64,000 nt of DNA from Myxocyprinus asiaticus (taxonomy: Eukaryota > Chordata > Actinopteri > Cypriniformes > Catostomidae), in contig NC_059393.1 of assembly GCF_019703515.2 (NCBI RefSeq), positions 9,623,501-9,687,500 on the forward strand, given 5' to 3'. A program made the translations under genes and the position numbers. The notes beneath the pieces were generated by a model. That model did no database searches. It saw only the letters and a program-made list of their open reading frames with translations, and was not told the origin of the DNA. Of the stretch, positions 23,606 to 47,319 are shown one piece after another (position 1 is the stretch's first letter; the number at the start of each line of letters is the position of its first letter).

Positions 23606-25355
23606 AACTGTTCAATATATGAAAGGATAGTTTTGGGGGCAAAAGCCCCTATAAAACACATTGTTTCTCTTAAGTGGGGCAAATAGATTTGTTGTGAAAA
23701 ATGTTCAAAGTTGACTCTCATCTGATCACAGTGGAGATTCATTTGTTAAAAGAATACTTGAAATGTTATGAAATGCCAAATGTGATTGAAATGAACAAGA
23801 AATGATGCACCCTTTTCTGAAGTGCTTATTTTGAATAAGCATTCTCTTCATTTGTTACTCAAAAAAGCATCTTGCTGTCTTAAAAGTATTTGCATAAGTT
23901 GACAAATTTTGCCCTAGTCAAAATTATTTTCTTTGGTAAACAACAGCATGTCACAAATGTTTCGATTGAGCTTATCTTCTCAAGTCAGGTTCTTAAGTCA
24001 TCAGACTATATTTTTTCTATTAGAAAAAAATGAAAAACAAATGAAGAAGGCTCTGCATTTTTTTATTTTATTTTCTTGAGTGCTTTTCTTTGTCAGTTAA
24101 GAGTGTGAGTGCATACAAATTTTTTTTAGATCTTAGTGGCAAAACACTTCAAGAGCACAACCAGGACAGAAAACAGCCAATATCAAGCTGAGTCATACAT
24201 CAAAATGAGTTTTTTCAGATATGGCAAAATGCACAGCGACAGGTAGTTTGTATATGTCATTTGAGACCTTTGTTTTTTTAACCGTGTTACTAGGTCGAAC
24301 AGGAATGGACAGGACACTCACTCCATCTCACTCCACTGGATATCTAACAGCACTAGGATGATCTCTCTGAGAGGTTTATCCTCACCTTGACCTGCAGACA
24401 CTCTGTTGTCATGTTGTCAGTCATTTGATATCTTGCTGAGTATTCCTCTCTGTATTGTTGTGCATTCAGACCCAAAGATCACACTCCATATGTCGGAGAA
24501 CAGATGCAAACTCATCTAGTAATGTAGCTTTCAGGAATAAAACATTGGCCTGTTTGTCACTTGGTTTATTAGTTCCAGCAATCACTGCAATAATCTCTGT
24601 AATTGGCTTGTGTTATGGGACCAAAAATCCATCCATTATATCGGGAATGACAGATATAATTTACATCAAAAGCAGAAAAATTTGTTGTGACACCGACACG
24701 TCAGGTTCCAGTCAGACTAGCTCAACTTCTTTTTGCCCAACGGTGCATATCGAGATTTTAAATGAACCATTACCGGCAGGGATAAAAGACGATTCCTGCG
24801 CCATACAATAACAACACCTTCATAATGAATTACACAATATGTCAGGGAAGTAAAAAGGCGCCATGAGAAGACAATCAGCATTGCAGCAAGTAGTTTGACA
24901 CTCTGCATATGAGTATTGCAGCACAGCACAAAGATTGAAGGCCGATAGCCACAATAGTCCTTACTCCTTTGGCACATTTTGAATTGTATTTCACATTTTG
25001 AGCAACATCAATGGCGTTGCCATTGTAAATGTGCTTACTGATGGTCTCCACATTATTAGATCATAAAATACCACAGTTACAAAATATACAGCACATACAG
25101 TATATTAAGAACTACAACACAACAATACATTTCTGAAATGGACGAATCTGCCACATATTGTGCTGTAATTGCATAACCATGCATGGTTACATTGTGACAC
25201 TTATACAAAGCAGGTGAGAGTTTCTTGTTGTAAAATTACACATGGCATGTTGATTTACTGTACACAAGTAATTACAGTGACATGATCTGAGTAGGACCGT
25301 CCTGGTCAGTGTGTTATGACATTAAAAAATGGAAAGAAAAAGCCCAGCAGCCCAT
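23606..25355 (-). other. adra2a 3' flank, no gene recognised
   Basis: Between the 28S pseudogene and the receptor stop codon there is no recognisable gene. Minus-strand AATAAA candidates occur at about 24564 and 24061 and could end the adra2a transcript. A short MITE-like half (about 23900-23980, similar to the arms at 20690 and 60090) is present. Confidence 0.3.
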
Positions 25356-26558
25356 TCACAACACTCGCCTATTATCTCTCCGGCAGAGAATCTTTTTAAA
25401 GGACCTTCTGAAGTCATTATTGAAGATGGTGTATATAATGGGATTGAGGGAGCTGTTGCAGTAGCCGAACCAAAAGCAGAACTTGAAAAGCTTCACCGGC
25501 ACACAGCAGTTGCAAAACGCCGTCAGTGTGTACGTGAAGAAAAAAGGGAACCAACATATTACAAATACGCCAATAACCACCGCTAGGACAAAGGTGAAGC
25601 GCTTCTCGCGGTTCTGACGGCCCTTCCACCTGCTGGTCTTGGTGGTCTGGCAGACCTCTTGCTTGTCGTCTCCTGGTTTGATTTGGCTCAGCTTGGTCTT
25701 TCCTTTGGAGCGCTTCTTCTTGAGGGAGCAGGGGTTGGAGACCTTATGGTCGGAGGAGGACGAGTCCTCCATGTCCACTCCATTTATCTCGCCCTTGTCA
25801 TTGGCTCCATCCGGCTCAGCGGTGGGATCCCCGTTTAGTCTCTTGTGAGGGTCCTTCTCGCCCTGATCATTCTCCTTCAGGTCTACGTCCTTTTTCCTCC
25901 GGTCCCCAGTGGGTGCTCTGGTCCTCTTCTTGGCAATCTGATAGATTCGGATGTAGACGAGCACCATGATGATGCATGGAAGGAAAAATGAGCCAATGGA
26001 AGAGGAGATAATGTACCATTTTTCTCGATTAATATCGCAGATGGAGCCCTCTTCCTTCTCCATGGTAATGAGAGGCGGGAAGGAGATTACGGCGGCAATG
26101 ACCCAAACCCCAAAAATGATGCGCTTGATTCGTTGCGGCGTGCGCTTGAGGTTGTACTCAATGGCTTGTGTGATTGACCAGTACCTGTCCAAACTGATGG
26201 CGCACAGGTGAGTTATGGAGGCCGTGCAAAAGAGAACATCCAGGGCAAGGTATATTTCGCACCACACTTGCCCAAAGGCCCAGTAACCCATCAGCTCATT
26301 GGCCAAAGAAAACGGCATCACCAAAGTTGCTACCAAAATGTCGGCTGATGCCAGTGAGACCAGGAACAGGTTCTGGGGAGCCCTGAGAGCTCGGCTCGTG
26401 AAAACGGCGATGACAACCAGCACGTTGCCGAAAACGATGAGAAGGATGAGGAGCCCCACCAGAACGCTCAGTGGAAGGGCCACCAATAGGGTGTAGGGCG
26501 GCTTGCCGTTCTCCGTCCCATTGGTCACATTTTCACACCCCATTGTCTCTTCTCTCAC
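25356..26558 (-). CDS. adra2a: Alpha-2A adrenergic receptor (Gi-coupled GPCR)
   Basis: A plasma-membrane receptor for noradrenaline/adrenaline, coupling to Gi/o (family knowledge). One open exon of 400 codons has seven hydrophobic segments. Visible landmarks: N45 in GNVLV (TM1), D73 in SADIL (TM2), C100 paired with C174 in ECL2, the amine-binding D107 in LALDVLF (TM3), the DRY motif at 124-126, TM5 serines S186 and S190 at the catechol-binding positions, a long charged third intracellular loop (about 207-318) with the acidic Ser cluster EDSSSSD (264-270) that GRKs phosphorylate in the human protein, CWFP at 335-338 in TM6, NPIIY at 372-376 and C392 as probable palmitoylation site. N-glycosylation sequons lie near residues 10 and 13. 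The ATG at 26543 (MGCEN) is an alternative start five codons in. Subtype 2A is supported by the shoc2 linkage and loop 3. Complete and apparently intact. Confidence 0.96.
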   Translation of the reverse strand: MREETMGCENVTNGTENGKPPYTLLVALPLSVLVGLLILLIVFGNVLVVIAVFTSRALRAPQNLFLVSLASADILVATLVMPFSLANELMGYWAFGQVWCEIYLALDVLFCTASITHLCAISLDRYWSITQAIEYNLKRTPQRIKRIIFGVWVIAAVISFPPLITMEKEEGSICDINREKWYIISSSIGSFFLPCIIMVLVYIRIYQIAKKRTRAPTGDRRKKDVDLKENDQGEKDPHKRLNGDPTAEPDGANDKGEINGVDMEDSSSSDHKVSNPCSLKKKRSKGKTKLSQIKPGDDKQEVCQTTKTSRWKGRQNREKRFTFVLAVVIGVFVICWFPFFFTYTLTAFCNCCVPVKLFKFCFWFGYCNSSLNPIIYTIFNNDFRRSFKKILCRRDNRRVL

Positions 26559-26801
26559 ATGGGCTTGGTGGAACTGAAATTATGTTTTCAGCTGATGACA
26601 CTTTATGTTTTCCATATTATTGAGAACATCTTGGCATTGAGCAAAAGTGATGCTCGTTTGAAATCTACAAAGAAATAAAGAGAAATTTAGTAGTAACGAA
26701 AATAGAGGAAAAGGAATAATAATATTAATTAAAACAGTATTAAAAAACAACTAATACATAATAAAATGCCAAAAAATGCAAAACAAGGAAGGGAAATGTA
26801 G

Positions 26802-26803
<2 letters not shown>

Positions 26804-26878
<75 letters not shown>
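26804..26878. repeat. (TA)n microsatellite in adra2a 5' intron
   Basis: About 37 uninterrupted TA units. It lies 250 bp upstream of the receptor start codon, within the predicted leader intron, and is likely polymorphic. Confidence 0.95.
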
Positions 26879-26883
<5 letters not shown>

Positions 26884-27382
26884 TTACACAACTAATAAGT
26901 ACATTTAAACTAAAAGTTTAACTAAAAACTAAAAGTAACTAAAAGTTATAAATACAATGGATAATATAAAATAAACAATGAGCAAAACTGGAAGAGCAAA
27001 TGAGCAAACAAGGAAGAAATGTAGCAATAAATGAAAAAATAAAATAATAAAATTAAACTGAATTTTTTAAATAATACATTCTTCAAATAACGAATAAATA
27101 ATAATAATGTAAAATATTTTTTATTATAACTTAAAATAATAAATATAATTGATAATACAAAAATAATCAATAAGCAAAAATGCAATACAAGAGAAATGTA
27201 GCAATAATTGAAAAAAGAATAACAAAAGTAAAAATCAATATTTTTAAATAATACATTATAAAAACAACTAATAATAAAAATAATGTAAAATATTGTAATA
27301 TCAACTTAATAGATGATACAAAATAATCAATTAGCAGAAAAATGCAAAACAAGGAACAGAAATGTAGCAAATACAAAATATA

Positions 27383-27386
<4 letters not shown>

Positions 27387-27454
<68 letters not shown>
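27387..27454. repeat. Second (TA)n microsatellite upstream of adra2a
   Basis: About 33 TA units within the same predicted intron, flanked by AT-rich sequence resembling that around the first tract. Confidence 0.95.
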
Positions 27455-27460
<6 letters not shown>

Positions 27461-27634
27461 AAGTTATTTAAACAAATAATCAACAAAAATAATGTAAAAT
27501 ATTTCAATGCCAACTAAAGCTAATGAATAATACGAAAATAAAAAAATAAAAAACAATTCTGCTGTTTCTGATGATTTGTTAAAAATACAATATTATATAT
27601 TAACAACAAAAAGTAAGAGAGGAATGGATCTTAC

Positions 27635-28060
27635 CTTTGAGGAAAAAACTAAAACACGCACAAAATTAAGCCATTCAAAACATCTTCTTCTGAGTATAAC
27701 TTCTCTTCTGCACGTCGGTCAGTAAGAGACAAACTGCATCATTAATTTCTCGCATCTCCCCGGTGGAGCGTGTAAAGACAGCGCTTCATCATCAGCGCTC
27801 AACTCAGCAGTGCGCGCGCATGATCTGACTCCGTCTCGCGCACACAGAGCTAATAGATGTGTAATCACATTATCCTGTTGTGAGCGCGCTGTGTGTGAGA
27901 GAGAGACGCGCGCAGGAAAGAGTGATGAGTGTGCGCGCACTCGCGTTCTAAATGACTTCCCTTATGCTTAATAAGAGACACGCCCTCTTTCTCAGAACAC
28001 CAGCCTCCGAGTTGCCGTTGCTAAGCAGGCGGCGGGCGAGGAGATGTGGAAACGCCAAAA
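27635..28060 (-). promoter_or_regulatory. adra2a: CpG-rich putative promoter and leader exon of adra2a
   Basis: In AT-rich surroundings 27715-28060 is clearly GC- and CpG-rich, with repeated GCGCGC runs at about 27813, 27895-27910 and 27930, and a GC-box-like GGGCGTG on the minus strand near 27980. It lies just upstream of the predicted leader donor, which fits a TATA-less CpG-island promoter. No clear TATA box was seen. Exact start sites are unknown. Confidence 0.5.
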
Positions 28061-28362
28061 GCGCCTTTGAAACACTTTTTATCAGTGACCATCTGGTTAA
28101 AGTCAGTTAAAGTCATTTGTCTTTTTCTTTTTTTTAAGAGAGAATAAGCAAAAAGTGATTGTTTATTAGTGGTTAATAATTGTTTACTTGATAAAAACAG
28201 ACAAACAATAGGCTAAATATACAAAAATAAAAAGAGTTCCCACAATGTTTGACCAATGCATTTCCATGACTTTTATAATAAGGACATTTTAAATAATTTT
28301 ATAGAGATATTAATGGATTTTAATTTGTGTGTTGTCATGTACCTAATCTTTTGAATTAATGG

Positions 28363-29433
28363 GTGATTGTCACGAAATCCATCAAGAAAATATCCTCGTC
28401 CAATTTTACTCCAGATTCAAAAGAAGCTAATGAAAAGAATAGAAAGTATATTTTGCAAATAGAAAATGAAGCCTATTTTAGGGCCATTAAGATTATTTAC
28501 ATTGTGACAATATTTTCATGACAGTTACGCACATTTTACCACCCAATTTTTATTATCGCAATGCGTAAAAAAAGATGGTCGTTATGAAATTCTCATTATC
28601 GTGACATAAAAATTTTGCTGGAAAAATTTCAATTGTAAAGTGTTTGAACATCATATTGGTATTCCTTTGCAACTGCCTTTAATATTCACTATTTTAAAAA
28701 TAATAAAATTAAATGTGCTTAAAGGGATAGTACACCCAAAATGAAAATTCCCTCATTATTTACTCACCCTCATGCCATCCCAGATGTGAATGACTGTCTG
28801 TCTTCTGCTGAACACAAATTATGATTTTTAGAAGAATATTTCAGCTCTGTAGCTCCATACAATGCAAGTGAATGATGGCCAAAACTCTGAAAGTTCAAAA
28901 AGCACATAAATGCAGCATAAAAGTAATCTATAAGACTCCAGTGGTTAAATCCATATCTTCAGAAGCGATATAATGGGTGTGGGTGAAAATAATATCAATA
29001 ATTAAGTCCTTTTTTTACTATAAATCTCTACTTTCACTTTCACTTTCTTCTTTTGTTTACTGGCGATTCGAATTTTTCATGCATATCGCCACCTACTGGT
29101 CAGGGTCAAAGGTGGTCAAAAAAAGGACTTAAATATTTATATTTTTCTCACCCGAAGACATGGCTATGCTGCATTTATGTGCTTTTTGAACCTTCAAAGT
29201 TCTGGTCACCATTCACTTGCATTGTATTGAGCTACAGAGCTGAAATATTCTTCTAGAATTTGTGTTCTGCAGAAGAAAGTCATACACATCTGGGATGGTA
29301 TGAGAGTGAGTAAATGATGAAATTTTGGTTGAACTTAAATGTCCTGAAAATAGTAACAATGCAAAGAATCTTGATGGTCCTAAATGTAGGCTTAAATATG
29401 AACAGGACATTTTCTTGTCAGGTTTCGTGAGAA
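28363..29433 (+). mobile_element. MITE family A, copy 2, with family B nested inside
   Basis: The left end GGGTGATTGTCACGAAATCC and right end (minus strand) GTTCTCACGAAACCTGACAA form the terminal inverted repeat of family A, extended by AGAAAATRTCCTSGTCC. The interior holds the 63-bp-like motif once or twice (CTCATTATCGTGACATAA) and is interrupted at 28719-29336. Confidence 0.8.
28719..29336. mobile_element. Foldback MITE family B, near-complete
   Basis: Left arm from AAAGGGATAGTACACCCAAA through TACTCACCCTCATGCCATCC, AAAAAGCACATAAATGCAGC. The right arm is its inverted copy ending GTGAGTAAATGATGAAATTT. The centre at about 29030-29090 is unique (CGATTCGAATTTTTCATGCA, CGCCACCTACTGG). The whole unit can form a hairpin of about 280 bp per arm. 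No coding. Confidence 0.9.
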
Positions 29434-30961
29434 CCACAAGTATAGATGTAAACGTAATACTTACAACTTGTGCTTACTGAACTACTTATTAGTGTACAAA
29501 TGTCTCCAATAAACCCTCAATGAACTCACAGAGCTCTTCTTTTTTACACTGGATTACAGGCGACTTTTACTCTACACAAGCATTCAAAAAGAGCAATATC
29601 TAGCCAATTAAAGCGGAGCAAAACTAGAAAGATTTACACTCGCCACAGAAATTTCCAGTACACTCATTTCCAGGCCTGAAAAGAACGGTTTTAAAATTCC
29701 CAGATATTTCCAGATTTTACATGACCGTGGGAATCCTCACATTACATCCAAAAATACCACAGCAAAATCTAGTGACAGTCTCAGACGAGAAAGAGATCAA
29801 TGATAATGATGAAGAGAAAGCGCGTTTAACTCTCGAGGGCGATTTGTCACGGTGTGCGCGCGCTCAGAAAAGCGCGAGAGCGAGGAGCAATGAAACAGCG
29901 ACACCTACCGGCACATCAGCTAAATTAAACGAGCGCTTTGTGGTCATATGGAATGTTGTGTGCAATCGAACAATGCAGGATTGGTTGCATTATAATGGAT
30001 TGTTAGATTCAGCCCGAGAATGTTCCTAAGAGCATCTCGCGTTCTAACATGGCCAATGCGTGTGACCTAGAAACAGTGCAGAATTTTAAACATTTAATAT
30101 TTGTATAGCTTCGACCAGACAATTCTGATGTAATATCTGGCTGCAGACAATTATGTCGCTGGACTATTGAGTACAGATGTGACATTCGTAAGGCAGTCAA
30201 ATGAACATTTATTTGAAGAATGCTTCTCAAAGCAAAGACTTGATCTGATGGAAGATGGTCCTATTACTCAGTCTGGCTGAGTTAGAAAGAAAAGAGAAAC
30301 CAAGAGATGCATCTTAAAGGCTGTTTTTCAAGAGAAAGGCTAGACATGTCTGCACAACACTTTTGATACCCTAAGAAGTAAAAGAAAAACATTTTGCAGT
30401 TAAGAAAGAGCAACATTTTATCTTTTGTATTGGTTTTTTAACCCCTGTCCACCCAGACAATAATGAATCTAAAAGAAAGAAAATTAACATGCTTGTTTCC
30501 TATACATGGAAAGGCAAGAAAAAAGCAGGAAATATACATTCCTCATTCCTACAATAAAACAAAATCAAAACAATCAAACATGGAAAATGAATTTCATTTA
30601 TACAGTTGCTATGACCTAAAAGCACAGACAATAGAAAAATAAACCATACCCTTATGCTCAAATCATATGGATTCACCAGAACAATATAAAATCAGAATCG
30701 CCACTCTGGCTGATTACAATTCAAAAGTACGTTATTTCATTTTTTTAATGTATTTTGTGTGTGTGTGTGTGACTACATTCCTTATTTGCGATAAATGCTC
30801 TCTCGTCTAAAATTGACCGATATAACTGTTAGCCGACTTTCAAATCAGCCCTGCATAAATGGCACATAAATGCTAAAAAACAAAAACAGAAAACTTAAAT
30901 GGAACACGTCACAATGGCGTATCCATAATGCACATCTCACTTGAAGCACTCATCACATGCA
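29434..30961. other. Intergenic, shoc2 to adra2a spacer
   Basis: A short CpG-rich patch at about 29815-29925 (GCGCGCGCTCAGAAAAGCGC) has an open frame of 102 codons on the plus strand, but no domain or splice context is recognisable. Nothing else is supported. Confidence 0.4.
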
Positions 30962-32428
30962 TTTATTGTCACATAATAATTCCATTTTAACATCTAACTA
31001 TTCCCTCACACACTCACGCATACACACGCACAAAACAAACAAACAAACAACAAACAAAAAAAATTACAGTTCCAAGCTTTTATACAAAACCAGGAATGCA
31101 ATGCCTCTGGTGTATAGTTAAGCATGAACAGAGAAAGCCCTTTTTACAATGTTTGTATTCAGCGTCTGCGTATTGGCCGAACGGGTCCAGAGGGATTTCA
31201 TCAGTAACAGAACATCTGTGCTGGTAGAACCGGCCGAGATCTCAGTCTGTAACGTCTCGGTTCTTTTACAGCATTACGTTTTTAGGAGGTCCAGAAAGCA
31301 GCAACAGGTTCTGCTGGTTGATAAAAAGCAGCGATTTGTGTCCTTTCTTCATGCCGAATGAGGCCCCACGAACATGAAGGGCCTCTGAGAGACTCTTAGT
31401 GGCTGCAGATCTTTACACTGCTGCCAATGCAGACAATGTCTTTATAAATGAAAAGGGAAAGTGGGAACTTAAAATAATAATAATAATAATAAAATAACTG
31501 CATGGACGCAACACTAACAGGAATACATTTGGCTTGATAAACTAGAGTGGAGTTGTAAATTTACAGTCACTTGATATAATACTACACCAAATGAAATTCC
31601 ACCTTTTAAAAAGTTTGTATAATCAAAACATAATGGGCTTTAATTTGAATACTTTGATGATTTGCACCATTTGAAACCAATGATATGCATTTTAAATATT
31701 CAGAATCACAAACTAGCCAGGCAGAAAAGTTCAAATCAAAACATTTAATAAAGAGATAGCATGAAAGCCTCAAAAATCAAAGAAATAAGGTTCATAATAG
31801 CTTTTGAATTTGCTGAGGCAAACTTTTCTCATTCATTGTTATAAAATATACATGATAGAAAATTAAAATAAATGATAAAATACTTCAGAAATAATCATTA
31901 TAATAAAAAATGCCCCCATCCATACATTTAATTGGTAACATGAAATATTGTGACCCTTTTACTTGAGGTGGATGCCAAATATCAATACAAAGTGCATTAA
32001 AAGCAGCAGCATAAGAGGTGTGGTGTATGAAACAAATGGTGCAAACAAAATTAAGATCCTTTGAATGTAGAGGTTCAGTGTCCTGGAAAAATGTAAAAAG
32101 CAGAAACTCAACCAGTCCTAGATTCAATGACCATTACTGGTGATTCTGTCAAGAAATAATGAAGAGAACTGATGTAAATGGGTGTTTTGGGCATTCCTCA
32201 CAGTAAATGTGGGCCTCCAGATCTGTCGTTAACGGCTAGCATTGTTCACAGCACCTGATTTGTAGATGCAAACTCTCACCAATAGGACTCAAGCAGAGCA
32301 CAACACTGTGGATATGGCAGACAAGTAAACATAATACCAATCAAAACTCCAGCCGGACAGAGACCCAGAGTCATAGCGCACCTTTAAACTGATTCAGAAT
32401 GGTTGCTTTGAATGACATTCCCCTTTGG

Positions 32429-33656
32429 GTGATAATCATGAAAACTGTCAAGAAAATATGCTGGTCATATTTAGCCTTAAATCACAAAGTTTTTTTTTAA
32501 CTATATTTGCATACAGAAAATTCAGATTTTTTGCATTGTGACATTATTTTCAGGACGTTTCAATGATGATTTCTATTACTGTAAAGTGTCTGGACATTTT
32601 ACTTGTACTATTCCCATTGATTTCAATGACGATTCTAATTACTGTAACATGTCCGGACATTTTACTTTTAGTATTCCCATTAATTTCAATGATGATTCTG
32701 ATTACTGTAATGTATCTGGATGTTTTACTTTTACTGTTCCTATTGTTTTAAATGACGATTCTCATTATCATAATTCGTCCGGATGTTTTACTGTTTCCAT
32801 TGATTTCAATGACGATTCTCATTACTGTAATGCTTTTGGATGTTTTACCATTACTCTTCCCATTTATTTCAATGATGTTTCTCATTACCGTAATGCATTT
32901 GGATGTTTTACCATTACTGTTCCCATTGGTTTCAATGATGATTCTCATTACCGTAACACATCCGGATGTTTTACTTTTACTGTTTCCACTGAATTCAGTG
33001 ACAATTTTTATTACCGTAATGCATTTGGATGTTTTACCTTTACTGTTCCCATTGATTTCAGTGATGATTCTCATTACCATAATGCTACCGGGTGTTTTAC
33101 TTTTACTATTCCCATTGTTTTAAATGATGATTTTCCTTACCGTAACACGTCCGGACATTTTACTCTTACTGTTCCCACTGATTTCTATGACGATTCTCAT
33201 TGCCGTAATGCATCTGGATGTTTTACTTTTACTATTCCCATTGTTTTAAATGATAATTCTCATTACCACAATGCATCTAGATATTTACTTTTACTGTTTC
33301 CATTGTTTTCAATGCTAATTCTCATTACCGTAGCACATACGGACATTTTACTTTTACCATTCCCATTGATTTTAATGATGATTCTTATTACCGTAACGCG
33401 TCCTGACATTTTACTTAAAATATTCCTATTATTTTCAATGACAATTCTCATTCTTGTAACACATCTGGACAGTTTACTCTTAATGGGGGGGGGAGATGTG
33501 TCATGAAAAAAATGTGAATGAAAATAAAAGTCTTAATGTCCCTCAAAATAGGCAGACTTTTTTTGTATGCAAAATATAAATTAGTATTTGTCTCTTTTGA
33601 TTTTGGAGTAAAATAGGACCAGGATATTTCCTTAACAGGTTTTGTTACAATCACCC
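32429..33656. mobile_element. MITE family A, copy 3, with internal 63-bp minisatellite
   Basis: The ends are inverted: GGGTGATAATCATGAAAACTGTCAAGAAAATATGCTGGTC at the left (quoted in two parts: GGGTGATAATCATGAAAACT and GTCAAGAAAATATGCTGGTC) and, on the minus strand, GGGTGATTGTAACAAAACCT at the right. Inside, a 63-bp unit is amplified about 14-15 times. The element sits 0.9 kb downstream of the shoc2 stop codon. Confidence 0.85.
32550..33485. repeat. 63-bp minisatellite, about 15 units
   Basis: Each unit runs approximately TTTCAATGACGATTCTCATT then ACCGTAATGCATCTGGATGT then TTTACTTTTACTGTTCCCAT plus three bases. Since 63 is a multiple of three, a 322-codon frame with 21-residue repeats (FNDDSHYRNxSGCFTFTVPI) stays open. 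Single motifs (CTCATTACCGTAAT) in other family A copies show the array expanded from a motif in the MITE. There is no independent evidence of translation. Confidence 0.92.
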
Positions 33657-34567
33657 CTCTAGTTCGAAAGACCTAACCATTTACCTTAACCAGATTGCTG
33701 TCAATTCATTTAAATGTTTCATTCAACTATGTTGCTTTGTTTTCACAGTTTGATAACGCAGAAAACTAAAGAATCACTGGGAATCGCAGATCTATACATT
33801 TTAAATGTCAAGCGTAGCCCAACATATAAGAGGAATGAATATTTAAAAAAAAAAAAGCAACTGACAAAGCAATCAGCAACAGTTACAAAAAAATAAAAAA
33901 TAAAAAAAATAAAAAGAATTACTGAATAAATGATACTTCTGCAAATTCATCCTTTTTGTATTAAAACATCTTGGATAATTATGTTCAGACACAAACCACC
34001 CAACTGCACTGAAAAGGCACAATTTCTATAATAATAATCATAAAAAAAATCAACACTAAAATTTTAAGACTGCTTCCAAACATGTCCTCTGTACAATAAA
34101 AATCTTTTGGTTGTGGGATAAAAAAAAAAAAAAAAAAAAAAAAAAGATCTGTGGCTAAAAAAAATAAAACAAACCAACATACAGTATTGCGGCAGCAGCA
34201 GCAAAAAATTAAGTTGTAAAAAAATGTTTTGTTTTTGCATACAACTGTTTCCTGGCATCAAAACCACTAAAATGACTTTCGATAAATTGGCAAGATTATT
34301 TGAACATTTGAAGAGCGCCTCTTTTCTTAGAATCACTAATGTATATAATCATTAATTCAGGCAACAGAAGCCTAGACATTGTTTTCTACTTGACTGTGTG
34401 GTAAAGGGGACCTAACTGGCTATGATTCCTCCATCTGGAACCCAGTTATAGAGTCCTGTCCTAGATATAATGATGACGATATCTTCAAAAATTACATTGA
34501 ATAGCAATGTTGTTTTTCCTCTTTGTTGGTTTTGTTTGTACAGTGTGTGAGCCTCAGACAGGGTGTC

Positions 34568-45242
<10,675 letters not shown>

Positions 45243-45555
45243 GGCGAAAGCCCCTCGGCCCAATGGCACATGGGACCCTCAATCTCTCTTGGTATCTCTC
45301 TACTTTTTTGCTCGTTATTCAAGGACCGTTCTGGTGTTGAACCAAAGGGAGGGGCTGTTATATCTGTGTGTGTTCATTCATGCCTGATTGTTTGTGGACC
45401 GAGGCAGTCTGTACTCCTGTTGGGGTTAAAATTCCATAAGGGAAATGCGTGTTTGTTGTTGTGGCGAGGAGACCAGTAGCCTCATGCTTGTTTGAACTGC
45501 ACTCCTTCCTTCAGCTGCTGTACACAGACAGGTCGCCAGGATTCACATCCTTTGG
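45243..45555 (-). other. shoc2: shoc2 5'UTR part of first coding exon (predicted)
   Basis: On the minus strand a pyrimidine-rich run ending in AACAG precedes position 45555, a good splice acceptor. SHOC2 genes typically have a noncoding first exon, so this is probably the start of exon 2 and the 5'UTR runs from here to the ATG. It contains short upstream ATGs. The noncoding first exon and the promoter, expected at higher coordinates, could not be identified. Confidence 0.5.
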
Positions 45556-45917
45556 CTGTTAAAGAAAAAAATTGTTTCATTTTTTTCAGATTCTCAGACC
45601 ATCAGATTTTTAAACATTCCTTAAAGTGAAAGAGCAGGGTTAGAGCCTTATAGACAAAACTTTCATTCAAATTTAGGATGTGAAAAAGGCATTTAAGAGC
45701 TTCCATCAATGACGCAAATTTATGAGCTGGTAGCCAATAAACATACAATTGTTTCCTGTACATTTACACCACAAGATAATTCAGTAAGAGATACATTAAG
45801 CCAACACATATTCAAATCAGTTAGACTAAATCTCAAATCTCTTTTCACAAGATGCATCAGATGCTCCTTGGAGGAATTGTGGGAACTTCTTTGCAATCAA
45901 ATCTCAACCACAATATA

Positions 45918-47258
<1,341 letters not shown>

Positions 47259-47318
<60 letters not shown>
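47259..47318. repeat. (TA)n microsatellite joining two Tc1 elements
   Basis: About 30 TA units exactly at the junction of the truncated SB-like and the 5'-truncated Tc1-like element. Confidence 0.95.

Positions 47319-47319
<1 letters not shown>

Larger units (their letters stand above)
26665..27634 (-). other. adra2a: Predicted adra2a 5'UTR intron with two (TA)n tracts
   Basis: On the minus strand AAAG|gtaagatcc (donor at 27634/27633) and a pyrimidine-rich tract ending TTTGTAG (acceptor at 26666/26665) define a 970-bp intron between a GC-rich leader and the coding exon. Human ADRA2A is intronless, so this is a prediction from splice-site quality alone. It contains two long (TA)n runs and AT-rich, partly duplicated filler (compare 26940-27060 with 27120-27240). 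Confidence 0.45.
30962..34567 (-). other. shoc2 3' flank / possible long 3'UTR
   Basis: Downstream of the shoc2 stop there is no other gene. A minus-strand AATAAA (TTTATT at 30962-30967) is the first I noticed and could end a long 3'UTR, but transcript extent cannot be decided by eye. The tract contains a poly-A/T run at about 34121-34145 and the MITE with its 63-bp minisatellite (32429-33656). Confidence 0.25.

Noticed and set aside
22969..23630. Protein ORFs at 22997-23227 and 23343-23630
   Set aside because: They are chance frames in the 28S rRNA pseudogene.
24455..24811. 118-codon membrane-like protein after adra2a
   Set aside because: It is in antisense to the probable adra2a 3'UTR, with no recognisable domain and no splice or promoter context.
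32538..33506. 322-codon secreted-like repeat protein
   Set aside because: It is the 63-bp minisatellite inside a MITE, with several open frames on both strands and no start, splice or signal peptide evidence.
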